A stretch of DNA of 23,263 nucleotides from Proteobacteria bacterium UBA4656 (lineage in GTDB: Bacteria; Pseudomonadota; Gammaproteobacteria; Xanthomonadales; Ahniellaceae): NCBI GenBank assembly GCA_002405525.1, contig DHLY01000063.1, forward strand, positions 30,975-54,237, in the 5' to 3' direction. Both the position numbers and the translations under genes were made by a program. The notes under the pieces are model-generated. The model was not told the DNA's origin. It made no database searches and worked only from the letters and a program-made list of their open reading frames with translations. This document shows, in pieces, positions 6,926-16,310 of this stretch; positions within the stretch are counted from its first letter, which is position 1, and each line of letters opens with the position of its first letter.

Positions 6926-9178
6926 ATGACGATGAAATGGATTTCGGCGCGGGCGCTTGCCCTGCTGCTCGCCTCGCTAGTCGGATCCGCGGCATCACCG
7001 GCGCAAGCCCAGCCGGTCGAACTGCCGCTGTTCAGGGCCGGCACGGTGCGGCAGGCCCTGCCCACCCCCGATGGCGGCACTCTGATCTTTGGTGCTTACC
7101 AGTTCGTCGACGCCACGCCGGTCGGCCCACTGGTCGCGCTGCGGCCGGACGCGTCGATCGATCCCGCGTGGTCGCACCAGATCAACGGGTTTCCCGCCGG
7201 GATACTGCGTGATCCCACCGACGGCACAATCATGCTGTTCGGCTGGCTGCTCGACGTCAACGGCCAAGCGCGCGGCGGCATCGCACGTTTCGCGCCCGAT
7301 GGCACCCTGCTGCCCTGGCAGGCGAGTTTCCCCGGCTTCGAGGAACCCGCGTCGATCGTGAGGGCGGCCGTGTTGCCCGGGGGAGACGTTCTCGCGTTGG
7401 CAAGCGTCGGAGGATCTTCGGAGTATCGGCTGTTCCGGATCGGCACCGGCGGCGGGGTCGCGACGCCGTTGTGGACCGTCGCGGGCTTTGCCTCCGAGCT
7501 GATCGCGCTGCCCGACGGTAGCGCTGTGCTCGCCGGTTCGGTGGTGGAGGTTGGTGGCGTGGCCGTCTCGGGCGCCGCCCGCCTGTCGGGACCGGATCTG
7601 CTGCCGTCGAATGCGTTCGACTCGCCGCCGACGCCCATCGTGTCGCTGGATCGCGACCCCGCGGACGGACGGTGGTACGTGGCCAGCGGCGACAGCGTGC
7701 ATCGCTTCGAAGCCACGGGGCAGGCCGACGCCACATGGCGCGTCGATGCGGACGGGCCGATCAACCGCGTCAAGGTGGACGCCGTACGCGGCGTCCTGGT
7801 TGCCGGGGCCTTCACGCGCGTCGCGGGGGTCGAGCGGTCGCGCGTCGCGCGGCTGCGCAGGGACACGCCGGCGGTCGACGCCAACTGGGTCCCGCCGGTC
7901 ATGCGCGGCCGCGCGGAAGCGCTGGCCCTCGATGCCGGCCGCGTTGTTGTGGGCGGCAACCTTGTGTCCGCGGCGGCGGGGCAGGTCGGGCTGGTCGTGA
8001 TGTCGGGCGTGGACGGCACGCCGGTTCCACCGGCGCTGCGGCGTCGCTTCGGCATCGTGGGCGACTGGTTCCAGCAGCGCGGCCACCGCGCGATCGGGCT
8101 CGCCGATGGCGGGGTCGTCGTCAGCGGCCCGTTCACGCACACCACCGACGCGGTCCTGCCGGGCATCCTGCGCCTCGACGCGACGGGGGCGCTGCGGCGC
8201 GACTGGGTGCCGCGGATCGGTGGCCTGCCCTCGCAACTGACTTCCGGTAGCGACGGCAACGTGTACCTCTCGGGCTTCCTCGCGCTCGGGGGCGCCTTCG
8301 CCGAGGGCATCGTGATCCGCGTGAACCTCGCGACTGGCGTGGCCGACCCGGCCTGGCGCGTGCCCGCGAGCAACGGCGTCGAGCAGCCGTTCGCGCTGGA
8401 CGCGAACCATGTCTACACGTTCCAGTTCGCGGCGGCGCCAGCCGGCGCTCGCGAGATCGGCCGCTGGTCGCTGGCTGCACCCGCGAACCAGGATCCCGAC
8501 TGGCGCGCTCCGGCCGACGTGTCCGGCAACATCCGCGGTCTGCAGCCGCCGCAGGCCGGCGGGTCCCTGCGATTCGCGACCTGGTTCGCCGGCGGCGTCG
8601 ACTTCGATCCGCCACCGCCGCCGGGCTCCGGCCAGCCGGTGATGTATTCGACGCGCGCCGATACGCCCGTCGCCGCGGCTTTCGGTCCGATCTTCGCCCC
8701 GAGTTCCCGCGTCGAGCGCGTGTTCGTCGACCCGCAGGGCCGCACCTACCTCGGCGGTCGAATCCAGCTCGACGGCGGCACCGAGTTCCTGTTCCCGCGC
8801 CTGCGGGACGACGGTACGCTCGACCCGGCCTTCAGTTTCCGATCCCCCCGCCTGTCGGCCGACGGCGCGATGGCGCTGGACCCCGGCGGGGCCTGGTTGT
8901 ACGCCAGTGTGGCGGAACGGCAGCCCGGCGGGTGGGACGCCTACACGGCCGCGCGATTCAACACCGCCACCGGCGCGATCGACCTCGACTGGGCGCCGGC
9001 CTTCATCGCGCGCTGGTGGCTGGCCGACATCGCGATCGCCGGCGAGCGCGTGTTCGTCGTGTCCGACGACCCGACGATCCGCAATGGCCTGCCGATGCTC
9101 ACGGCGGCCTTTGTCGACAGGGACGGTTCGCCGCTGCTGCGCGACGGCTTCGAGCCGGTGGCCGCCCCTCGCCGCTGA
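6926..9178 (+). CDS. Secreted delta-60 repeat (beta-propeller) protein with C-terminal GFE tail
   Basis: The 750-residue product has a signal peptide (MTMKWISARA, hydrophobic core, cleavage near AQA-QP at 28). The body consists of diverged repeats of the delta-60 type, each holding a pattern like L-x-x-D-G-x-x-D-x-x-W/F: RPDASIDPAW, APDGTLLPW, TGQADATWRVD, DTPAVDANWVPP, DATGALRRDWVP, LATGVADPAWRVP, RDDGTLDPAF, TATGAIDLDWAP. Such repeats are thought to build beta-propeller-like domains in extracellular proteins. The end, GSPLLRDGFEPVAAPRR, carries the same L-x-x-x-G-F-E element as two other proteins here. ATG 6926 is chosen because GGAG lies 7 bases upstream and the signal peptide starts cleanly. 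The biological role is unknown. It has no cotranscribed neighbour of obvious relation. Confidence 0.85.
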   Translation: MTMKWISARALALLLASLVGSAASPAQAQPVELPLFRAGTVRQALPTPDGGTLIFGAYQFVDATPVGPLVALRPDASIDPAWSHQINGFPAGILRDPTDGTIMLFGWLLDVNGQARGGIARFAPDGTLLPWQASFPGFEEPASIVRAAVLPGGDVLALASVGGSSEYRLFRIGTGGGVATPLWTVAGFASELIALPDGSAVLAGSVVEVGGVAVSGAARLSGPDLLPSNAFDSPPTPIVSLDRDPADGRWYVASGDSVHRFEATGQADATWRVDADGPINRVKVDAVRGVLVAGAFTRVAGVERSRVARLRRDTPAVDANWVPPVMRGRAEALALDAGRVVVGGNLVSAAAGQVGLVVMSGVDGTPVPPALRRRFGIVGDWFQQRGHRAIGLADGGVVVSGPFTHTTDAVLPGILRLDATGALRRDWVPRIGGLPSQLTSGSDGNVYLSGFLALGGAFAEGIVIRVNLATGVADPAWRVPASNGVEQPFALDANHVYTFQFAAAPAGAREIGRWSLAAPANQDPDWRAPADVSGNIRGLQPPQAGGSLRFATWFAGGVDFDPPPPPGSGQPVMYSTRADTPVAAAFGPIFAPSSRVERVFVDPQGRTYLGGRIQLDGGTEFLFPRLRDDGTLDPAFSFRSPRLSADGAMALDPGGAWLYASVAERQPGGWDAYTAARFNTATGAIDLDWAPAFIARWWLADIAIAGERVFVVSDDPTIRNGLPMLTAAFVDRDGSPLLRDGFEPVAAPRR

Positions 9179-9186
9179 TCGCCGGC

Positions 9187-9217
9187 GGCGTCGCGCACCG
9201 CACGCAGTCGCGACGCC
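9187..9217. repeat. Perfect 9-bp inverted repeat downstream of the delta-60 gene
   Basis: GGCGTCGCG (9187-9195) and CGCGACGCC (9209-9217) flank a 13-base loop and begin 8 bases after the stop codon. There is no T-tract. It may be a transcript-end hairpin. The rest of the 9179-9381 gap contains no convincing gene or promoter. Confidence 0.4.
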
Positions 9218-9381
9218 CGACGGCGGGCCACGGGCGCGGCGCGGCAGTCGCCGTGCGGCCCGCGGATCACGCGCGACCACGTCGCACATCGCTGCCTTGC
9301 ACCCGGTCCGCACATGTCGCACCCTGCGAGACGCACCGCGCGCACAAGGACGCGGTCGCCCGCACGGACCCCGCGCCGCTC

Positions 9382-12300
9382 GTGACCGCATCCCCCACCG
9401 GCATCGTCGTCTACCGCGCCAGCCGCCTCGAGGCGCTGCTGGAGCCGTTCGCGACGCTGCGCGCGAGCGAGCTCGCGCTCGATCCGCTGCGCCCCACGCG
9501 GGTGATCGCCGCGCATCCGGGCATCCAGCGCTGGCTGGTCGGCGCGCTGGCGCGGCGCGCGGGCACCGGCGGCGTGGTGGCGAACCTCGACCTGCGGCTG
9601 CCGAGCCTGTGGATCGACGACCTCGCGCGGCGCGTGCTGGGCGAGGGCGCGCTGGCGCTGGCGCCGTACCGCCGCGAGGCGCTGCGCTGGCGCATCCTCG
9701 ACGCCTTCGAGCGCGCAGACCTGCCGGCGCTCGCGCCCTGGCTCGCCGCCGTGCGCGGGCCGCGGCAGCGCCTGGCGCTGGCCGACCGCGTGGCCGGCCT
9801 CTGCGCGCAGTACCTCATCTACCGGCCGGACTGGCTGCTGGCCTGGCAGGGCGGGCGCTTCGATGTGCCGGACGCGCGCGATCCCACGCCGCTGGCGCCG
9901 CTGTGGCGCCACGTGCGCGACGCGATCGGCGCCCCGCACCGTGCCGAACGCATGGCGCGCTTGATCGACAGCCTGCGCGAGGATCCCGCGCGCGCCGGCG
10001 AATCCGGCGTGCTGCACGTGTTCGGCGTCAGCCACCTGCCGAAGCCCGTTCTCGACGCGTTGCGTCTGGTCTCGCGCGGCACCCTGGTGGCGATCCACAT
10101 GCCGGATCCCTGCATCCAGCACTGGGCCGGTCTGCGCAACGAACGCGAGGTCATTGCCCGCTTCGAAGGACTGGGCCTGGCCGAGGAAGCCGAGCGCGCC
10201 TACGGCGACCTCGGCCATCCCTTGCTCGCCGCCTTCGGCCGCATGGGCCAGCACTTCGGGCTGGTGCTCAACGAGGGCGAGGAGGGCGTGGTGTCGGACA
10301 CCCGCCACTGGGCCGACCTCGCGCCATGCGCCGACGATGCGCGCAGCCTGCTGGGCCGCGTGCAGGAAAGCATCCGCCAGTTGCGGCCGTCGTGGGTCGA
10401 AGCGCCCGCGGGCGACGCCGATCCACTGCCGCCGCGCGAGGACCCCTCGCTGCGCGTGCACGCCTGCCACACGCGGCTGCGCGAACTCGAGGTGCTGCGC
10501 GAATCGCTGCTCGACGCACTCGCCGCCGACCCCACGCTGGAACCGCGCGACATCGTGGTGATGGCGCCCGCGATCGACGACTACCTGTCGCTGGTGCCGG
10601 CGGTGTTCGGCCCGCCGAACGCCGCGCGCGGGCCGCTGCCCTGGCACGCGGCGGACGTCGGGCTGGCGCGCACGCACCCGGTGTTCGAGGCCGCGCTGGC
10701 CTTGCTGGCGCTGCCCGATTCGCGGGTGACCGCGCCGGATGTCGCCGGCCTGCTCGGGCTCGAGCCCGTCGCCCGCGCGCTCGACCTCGACGCCGACGCG
10801 CGCGACGCGCTTGCGCGCTGGCTCGGCCGCGCGCGCGTTGCCTGGGGCATCGACGGTGACGCGCGCGCGGCTTTCGGCGTGCCGCCGATCGCGCAGCACA
10901 CCTTCGCCTGGGGCCTGTCGCGGATGATCGCGGGCTACGTGTACGGCGACGACCGCGCGGGCGCCGAACTGCCGCCACCGGGTCTGCTGCCCGTCGAGGG
11001 CATCGACGCCGCGGGCGCACCGGCGCTGGGCGCGCTCGATCGGCTGCAGGTGGCCCTCGATGCGCTGCGCCGCGAGGCGGGCGAGTCGCGCCCGGCGAGC
11101 GCCTGGTTCACCCGCCTGCAGGCGCTGTTCGACACCTTCATCGCGGTCGATCCGGACGACCGCGCCGCCGACGAGGCCAACGGCCTGCTGCATCGACACC
11201 TGCAGGCCCTGCGCCGCGAGGTCGCCGACGCCGGCTGCGACCCCGCGATCGACTTCGCCGGCGTGCGCGACGCCGTGCGCGCCCGGCTTGACGCCGACGC
11301 CGGCCGCGCGCCTTTCCTGCCTGGCGGCATCGCCTTCTGCGGCATGGTGCCGCAGCGCGCCGTGCCTTACCGCGTGATCGCGGTGCTCGGTCTCGACGAC
11401 GGCGCCTTCCCGCGCGCGCGCGGTGACGGCGGGCTGGATCCGATGGCGCGCCATCCGCGGCTGGGCGACCGCGACCCGCGCAGCGACGACCGTTACCTGT
11501 TCCTCGAAACCCTGATGGCCGCGCGCGACCGCCTGCACCTGAGCTTCGTCGGCGAAGGCGCGCACGACGGCAAGCCGCGCGCGCCGGCCGCGCCCCTGGC
11601 GGAACTGCTTGCCTTCCTCGACGCGCGCCACGGCATCGCCGCCACCGACGCAGGTGCGGACCGCCCGTGGCGGGTGAAGCATCCACTGCAGCCCTTCGAC
11701 CGCCGGTACTTCGACGGCAGCGATCCGCGCCTGGTCTCGCGTGATCGCGTGCTGGCGGCGGCACTCGACGCGCCGCCGCAGCCCGAAGTCCCATTGGTTC
11801 CCGACTCCGCGACGACGGCCGACGCGGAGTCGCCGGTCGTGGTGCCGCTGCACGCGCTGCGCGATTACTACCGGGATCCGGCCAAGCACCTGCTGGTCGA
11901 CGGGCTCCGGCTGCGGCTCGATGCGCTCGACGACGAGGCACTGTCGGACGAGGAGCCGTTGGACGCCAAGGTATCGCGCCTCGAACGCGCTGAGCAGCGC
12001 CTCGTCGGCGATGCGCTGGAATCGGGCGGCGCGCTGCCGGACGTCGCGCCGGCATGGCTGGCCGAGGGCGGCGTCCTGCCGCCGGGTCGCAGCGGTGGGC
12101 GCGCCTGGGCGAGGCTGCGCGAGGCGGCGGGCATCCTGCTAGCGCGCGCGCGACACGTGCTCGACGCCGACCGCGCGCCGTCGGCGACGGTGGCGATCGA
12201 TCTCGCGCTGGGCGCGCTGCGAATCGCAGGCGAGCTCGCCGGCGTGCGCCGTGGCGCGGACGGCACATGGTGCCTGCTCGACCTCACGCGGTCGAAGAAT

Positions 12301-12777
12301 GAGGCCGCGGAACTCTACGAGCGCGCGCCATTGTTCGTCGCGTTCACCGCCCTAGCGCTGGCGCGACCGGAAGATCCCGTGCGCGTCGTGCGCATCGGCA
12401 CCGGCGACGAGCGCAAGCAGTACGGCCTGCATTGCGCCGCCGCCGATGCCGTCGCGCGCGATGCGCTTGGGCAGCGCCTTGCCGCGCTGGCCGAAGCGTG
12501 GCGCGCGGCGCGCACCCGACCGGTGCTCTACCTGCCCGCGCTGGCGGAAGCCGCCGCTGCCGCGGCCGATCACGAGTCCGCCGCGCGCGGCGTGGCGAGC
12601 GCATGGACGGGCGGCTTCGAACGCAGTGGTGAGGCGGCGCGCATGCCCGGCTACGGGCGCCTGCTGGGTCGCGGGCGCGGCCTGGAGGAACCGACGCCCG
12701 CCGACGTGGCGCGGCTGCGCGAACTCGGTGCGAGGTTCGAGGCGCTGCTCGACTGGCCCGGGGCTGCGCCAACATGA
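9382..12777 (+). CDS. recC: Exodeoxyribonuclease V subunit gamma (RecC)
   Basis: The 1131-residue product (E. coli RecC has 1122) is the scaffold subunit of RecBCD that splits the DNA strands and recognises the Chi sequence. Recognisable parts are the N-terminal YRASRLEALL, where a degenerate helicase fold begins, and the central block FCGMVPQRAVPYRVIAVLGL followed by DDGAFPR (about residues 652-680). Another is LRDYYRDPAKHLL (about 826), at the start of the nuclease-like C-terminal domain. Intact helicase motifs are absent, as expected for RecC. Translation most likely starts at GTG 9382, since no in-frame ATG precedes the conserved N terminus; the Shine-Dalgarno sequence is weak. Its stop overlaps the recB start (ATGA, 12774-12777), indicating coupled translation in a recC-recB-recD operon. 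Confidence 0.93.
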   Translation: MTASPTGIVVYRASRLEALLEPFATLRASELALDPLRPTRVIAAHPGIQRWLVGALARRAGTGGVVANLDLRLPSLWIDDLARRVLGEGALALAPYRREALRWRILDAFERADLPALAPWLAAVRGPRQRLALADRVAGLCAQYLIYRPDWLLAWQGGRFDVPDARDPTPLAPLWRHVRDAIGAPHRAERMARLIDSLREDPARAGESGVLHVFGVSHLPKPVLDALRLVSRGTLVAIHMPDPCIQHWAGLRNEREVIARFEGLGLAEEAERAYGDLGHPLLAAFGRMGQHFGLVLNEGEEGVVSDTRHWADLAPCADDARSLLGRVQESIRQLRPSWVEAPAGDADPLPPREDPSLRVHACHTRLRELEVLRESLLDALAADPTLEPRDIVVMAPAIDDYLSLVPAVFGPPNAARGPLPWHAADVGLARTHPVFEAALALLALPDSRVTAPDVAGLLGLEPVARALDLDADARDALARWLGRARVAWGIDGDARAAFGVPPIAQHTFAWGLSRMIAGYVYGDDRAGAELPPPGLLPVEGIDAAGAPALGALDRLQVALDALRREAGESRPASAWFTRLQALFDTFIAVDPDDRAADEANGLLHRHLQALRREVADAGCDPAIDFAGVRDAVRARLDADAGRAPFLPGGIAFCGMVPQRAVPYRVIAVLGLDDGAFPRARGDGGLDPMARHPRLGDRDPRSDDRYLFLETLMAARDRLHLSFVGEGAHDGKPRAPAAPLAELLAFLDARHGIAATDAGADRPWRVKHPLQPFDRRYFDGSDPRLVSRDRVLAAALDAPPQPEVPLVPDSATTADAESPVVVPLHALRDYYRDPAKHLLVDGLRLRLDALDDEALSDEEPLDAKVSRLERAEQRLVGDALESGGALPDVAPAWLAEGGVLPPGRSGGRAWARLREAAGILLARARHVLDADRAPSATVAIDLALGALRIAGELAGVRRGADGTWCLLDLTRSKNEAAELYERAPLFVAFTALALARPEDPVRVVRIGTGDERKQYGLHCAAADAVARDALGQRLAALAEAWRAARTRPVLYLPALAEAAAAAADHESAARGVASAWTGGFERSGEAARMPGYGRLLGRGRGLEEPTPADVARLRELGARFEALLDWPGAAPT

Positions 12778-15700
12778 GCGCAATCGAGCACTCCGACTGG
12801 CGCCGCCTGCCGCTGACGGGCCGCAGCCTGGTCGAGGCCAGCGCCGGCACCGGCAAGACCTGGACGATCGCGGTGCTCTACCTGCGGCTGCTGCTCGAGC
12901 GCGGCCTCGGCGCGCGCTCGGTCGTGGTCACCACCTTCACGGAAGCGGCTGCGCAGGAACTGAAGGATCGCCTGCGTGCGCGCCTCGACTGGGCGGCGGC
13001 CGAGGCGCTCGACTGGCGCGAGGGCGGCCACGCGCGCCCGCGGACCGACCCTGAACCCGACGACCTTCGCTGGCTGCGCGACACGCTGGCGACCGAGGCG
13101 CCCGGCGAAGACGGTCGCCCCGCGGGCCTGCTCCTGCATCGCCTGCGCCTGGCGCGTGCCGAGCTCGACCTCGCGCCGATCGGCACCATCCACGCGCTGT
13201 GCCGCCGCGTGCTGGCCGACCATCCGCTGGAGGCCGGCACGGCGCCGATACCGGCCACGATCGTCGACGGCGATGCCCTGCGCGAGGAACTGGTCGACGA
13301 CCTCTGGCGGCGCTGGACGCAGGGCGACGCGCCGCCGCCCGACGGCGCCGCGGCGTGGATCGCGGAGGGTCGCGCGAAGCTCGCGAAGGCACTCAAGGCG
13401 CTGGCGCTGCCGCAGCTCGAACTGCGCGGGCCGCAGTCGCCCGATGGCATCCGTGACTTGATGCAGCCAGCGATGGCGGCGCCACTGCGCGAGATCGCAG
13501 CGCGCGAGGGATTCTTCAAGCTTCCGAACACACGGCTGAAAACCGAATTGCTTGAGCTGGCGGATTTCCTCGAAGCGGACGACATCGGAACGCCGCTCGG
13601 CAAGCTCGACAACCTGCTCGCCGGCGCGCCCGAGGGCCAGTTCAGAAAAGGTCGCCATGCGGAGGCGCTGCAGCTGCCCGCGCTGCGCTGGGCGATCGAC
13701 GCCGCGTCGGTGCTGGCGAGCAAGGACCGCGACCTGCGCCACCACGCGCTCGCGGTCGCCCGCCGCGAGCTGCTGGGCCTGCGCGAGGCGGCGCTCACAG
13801 CGCGCGACGCGATGACCTTCGATGACTTGATCGAGCGCGTCTGTACGGCCGTCACGCGCAACGACAGTCCGCTCGCGCGGCGGCTCGCGGCGAACTGGCA
13901 GGCCGCCCTGGTCGACGAGTGCCAGGACACCGACCCAAGGCAGGCGGCGATCTTCGACGCGCTGTTCGGTCCGCCCTGCGACGCCGACGGCCGTGCGCTG
14001 GTGCTGATCGGCGATCCGAAGCAGGCGATCTACCGCTTCCGCGGCGGCGACCTGCACGCCTACCTCGCCGCCGCGCGCGGCGCGGCGTACCACCTGCGGC
14101 TCGCGCGCAACCATCGCTCGTCCGCCGCCTACGTCGACGCCTGCAATGCATTCTACGCCGCGGCCGGTGACGGTCTGTTGCATCCGGACGTCCAGTACGT
14201 GCCTGTCGAAGCCGCGGGTCGTGCGGATGCGACGCCGTACACCATCGATGGCGCGGCCTGCACGCGGCCGCTGGTGTTGCATGACCGCGACCCGGAGGCG
14301 CCGTTGCCGGGCGGGCAGGACGAACGCGTGCGCCTGGCCCTGCTGGCCTGCGCCGACCTGGTCGCCGAACTCGTCGGCAGCGGGCGCCACCGCATCGGCA
14401 CGCGCGCCCTCGCGGCCGGCGACATCGCCGTCTTGCTGCCGCAAAACCGCCACATCGACGAACTGCGCCGCCTGCTGCGCCGCCGCGGTGTGCCCTGCGT
14501 GGGACTCGCCCGCGACAGCGTCTGGCGCAGCGAGTGGGCGTGGACGCTGCAGGTCGTGCTGCATGCGGTGCTGCACCCGGAAGATGGGGCCGCGGTGCGC
14601 GCCGCGCTTGCGACGCGGCTGTTCGGACTCGACTGGACCGCGCTGCGCGACCTGGCCGGCCACGAGGACCACTGGCGCGAGGCGGTCGAGCAGTTCCATG
14701 CGCTGCAGGCGACCTGGCGCTCGGGCGGCGTGCTGGCCGTGGTGCGGCGGCTGGTCGAGGACGCGGCGCCGCGCCTGCTCGCGCAGGACGAGGGCGAGCG
14801 CGCGCTCACCGACCTGCGCCACCTCGGCGAACTGCTGGCCGCCGAGTCGGCCGTGCGGCACGGCATGGCGGCGCTGTGGGGCTGGCTCGCCGCGCAGCGG
14901 CGCGCCGGTGGCGACGCCGACGAGGACGCCGCCGAGGCGCAGCGGCTGCGCATCGAGTCCGATGCCGCGCGCGTGCAGTTGATGACCCTGCATGCGAGCA
15001 AGGGGCTGGAATACGACGTGGTCGTGTTGCCCCTGATGTGGCTGCCGGGGCGCGACGAAGCGTTTCCGCGCGTGCACGACGCGGCAAGCAGGCGCACCAC
15101 CGCGGTGCTCGGTGGTCCGGGACATGCGGCGGCGCGCGAGGCGCACGCCATCGAGGACCAGCGCGAGCGCGCGCGCCTGCTCTACGTGGCGCTGACCCGC
15201 GCGCGCCATGCCTGCCACGTGTTCGCGATGCCCCGCCAGCGCGTCCACGCCAACACGCGCAAGCCAGCACCGGATCCGGTTCGCTCGCCGCTCGACCGCC
15301 TGCTGGAGACCATCGAGCAGGGCGCGGGCGGTTGCCCGCACGGTGTCGACTGGCGCGCTGGCTGGCCCGCGCGTGCCGAAGCCGACCCGGTCGCGCCACC
15401 GTCGCCGCCGCCACTGCCCCAACCGCCGCCGATGCCCGCCGAGCGCGCGCCGCGCGGCCTCTTCAGCTTCACCCAGCTGGTCCGCGGCGGTGTGCGGCTC
15501 GGCGGCGCCGAGGCCGCGGCCGACGACGAGGCGCGCGCCGACGCGACCCGCGACGAGGTGCCAGCCGAACCGCATCCGGAACTCGCCGCGCTGGCAATGG
15601 TGGCGGGCGCGGGTTTCGGCAACGCGCTGCACGAGGCGCTGGAGCGTCGCGATCCCGTGCGGCCCTTGGCGGCGCAGCGCGACCTGGTGCAGCGCTGTCT

Positions 15701-16310
15701 TGCCGCCTGGGACGTTCGCTCGCCGCTGCCGCCGGAGGCGCTGGCCGCGCGCATCGCCTCGCGGCTGGATGGCATGCTCGCCGCCGACCTCGGCGAGGGC
15801 CTGCGCATCGACGCCTTGCCGGTCGATGCGCAGCGCGCCGAGGTGGGCTTCGACTTCGCGCTGGAGGGCGCGACGCTGTCGCGCCTGCGCGCGGCCTGCG
15901 CGGCGCAAGGGGCGGCGGATCTCGTGCCCGAGGCGATCGGCATGCGCGCCCTGCGCGGCCTGATGACCGGCAAGATCGACCTCGTGCTGCGCCACGGCGA
16001 TTGCTTCCTGGTGCTCGACTGGAAATCGAACCGGCTCGGCGAGCAGCTCGCCGACTACGCACCCGAACGTCTGCCGGCGGCGATGGACGCGCACCACTAC
16101 CGGCTGCAGGCGCTGCTCTACCACCTCGCCCTGCACCGGCATCTGCGCGCGCATCTTGCGGGCTACGACCCCGCGCGGCATCTCGGCGCGCCGCTGTATC
16201 TCTTCGTGCGCGCGGTCGGGCTGGCGCCCGGTGCCGGCGTCTGGCGCGGCGACGTGCCCCTGCCGCTGCTTGCCGCGGTCGACGAAGCGCTGGCGGAGGC
16301 CACGCCATGA
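12774..16310 (+). CDS. recB: Exodeoxyribonuclease V subunit beta (RecB helicase-nuclease)
   Basis: The 1178-residue product (E. coli: 1180) is the 3'-5' helicase and nuclease that also loads RecA. UvrD-type motifs are all present: Walker A EASAGTGKT (21-29), Walker B VDECQDTDPRQ (about 380), GDPKQAIYRFRGGD (413), TLHASKGLEYDVVVLP (738) and LLYVALTRARH (about 803). The C-terminal nuclease domain has GKIDLVLR ... LVLDWKSN with D1069, D1082 and K1084, plus H953 and E1023. These line up with the catalytic residues of the E. coli enzyme (D1067, D1080, K1082, H956, E1020). A Q-L-L-Y-H-L-A-L segment follows. The gene overlaps recC upstream and recD downstream by four bases each. The enzyme should be fully active. 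Confidence 0.96.
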   Translation: MSAIEHSDWRRLPLTGRSLVEASAGTGKTWTIAVLYLRLLLERGLGARSVVVTTFTEAAAQELKDRLRARLDWAAAEALDWREGGHARPRTDPEPDDLRWLRDTLATEAPGEDGRPAGLLLHRLRLARAELDLAPIGTIHALCRRVLADHPLEAGTAPIPATIVDGDALREELVDDLWRRWTQGDAPPPDGAAAWIAEGRAKLAKALKALALPQLELRGPQSPDGIRDLMQPAMAAPLREIAAREGFFKLPNTRLKTELLELADFLEADDIGTPLGKLDNLLAGAPEGQFRKGRHAEALQLPALRWAIDAASVLASKDRDLRHHALAVARRELLGLREAALTARDAMTFDDLIERVCTAVTRNDSPLARRLAANWQAALVDECQDTDPRQAAIFDALFGPPCDADGRALVLIGDPKQAIYRFRGGDLHAYLAAARGAAYHLRLARNHRSSAAYVDACNAFYAAAGDGLLHPDVQYVPVEAAGRADATPYTIDGAACTRPLVLHDRDPEAPLPGGQDERVRLALLACADLVAELVGSGRHRIGTRALAAGDIAVLLPQNRHIDELRRLLRRRGVPCVGLARDSVWRSEWAWTLQVVLHAVLHPEDGAAVRAALATRLFGLDWTALRDLAGHEDHWREAVEQFHALQATWRSGGVLAVVRRLVEDAAPRLLAQDEGERALTDLRHLGELLAAESAVRHGMAALWGWLAAQRRAGGDADEDAAEAQRLRIESDAARVQLMTLHASKGLEYDVVVLPLMWLPGRDEAFPRVHDAASRRTTAVLGGPGHAAAREAHAIEDQRERARLLYVALTRARHACHVFAMPRQRVHANTRKPAPDPVRSPLDRLLETIEQGAGGCPHGVDWRAGWPARAEADPVAPPSPPPLPQPPPMPAERAPRGLFSFTQLVRGGVRLGGAEAAADDEARADATRDEVPAEPHPELAALAMVAGAGFGNALHEALERRDPVRPLAAQRDLVQRCLAAWDVRSPLPPEALAARIASRLDGMLAADLGEGLRIDALPVDAQRAEVGFDFALEGATLSRLRAACAAQGAADLVPEAIGMRALRGLMTGKIDLVLRHGDCFLVLDWKSNRLGEQLADYAPERLPAAMDAHHYRLQALLYHLALHRHLRAHLAGYDPARHLGAPLYLFVRAVGLAPGAGVWRGDVPLPLLAAVDEALAEATP

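Noticed and set aside
9297..9325. TTGCAC as -35 box of a recC promoter
   Set aside because: No acceptable -10 box lies 15-19 bases downstream, so I could not support a promoter.
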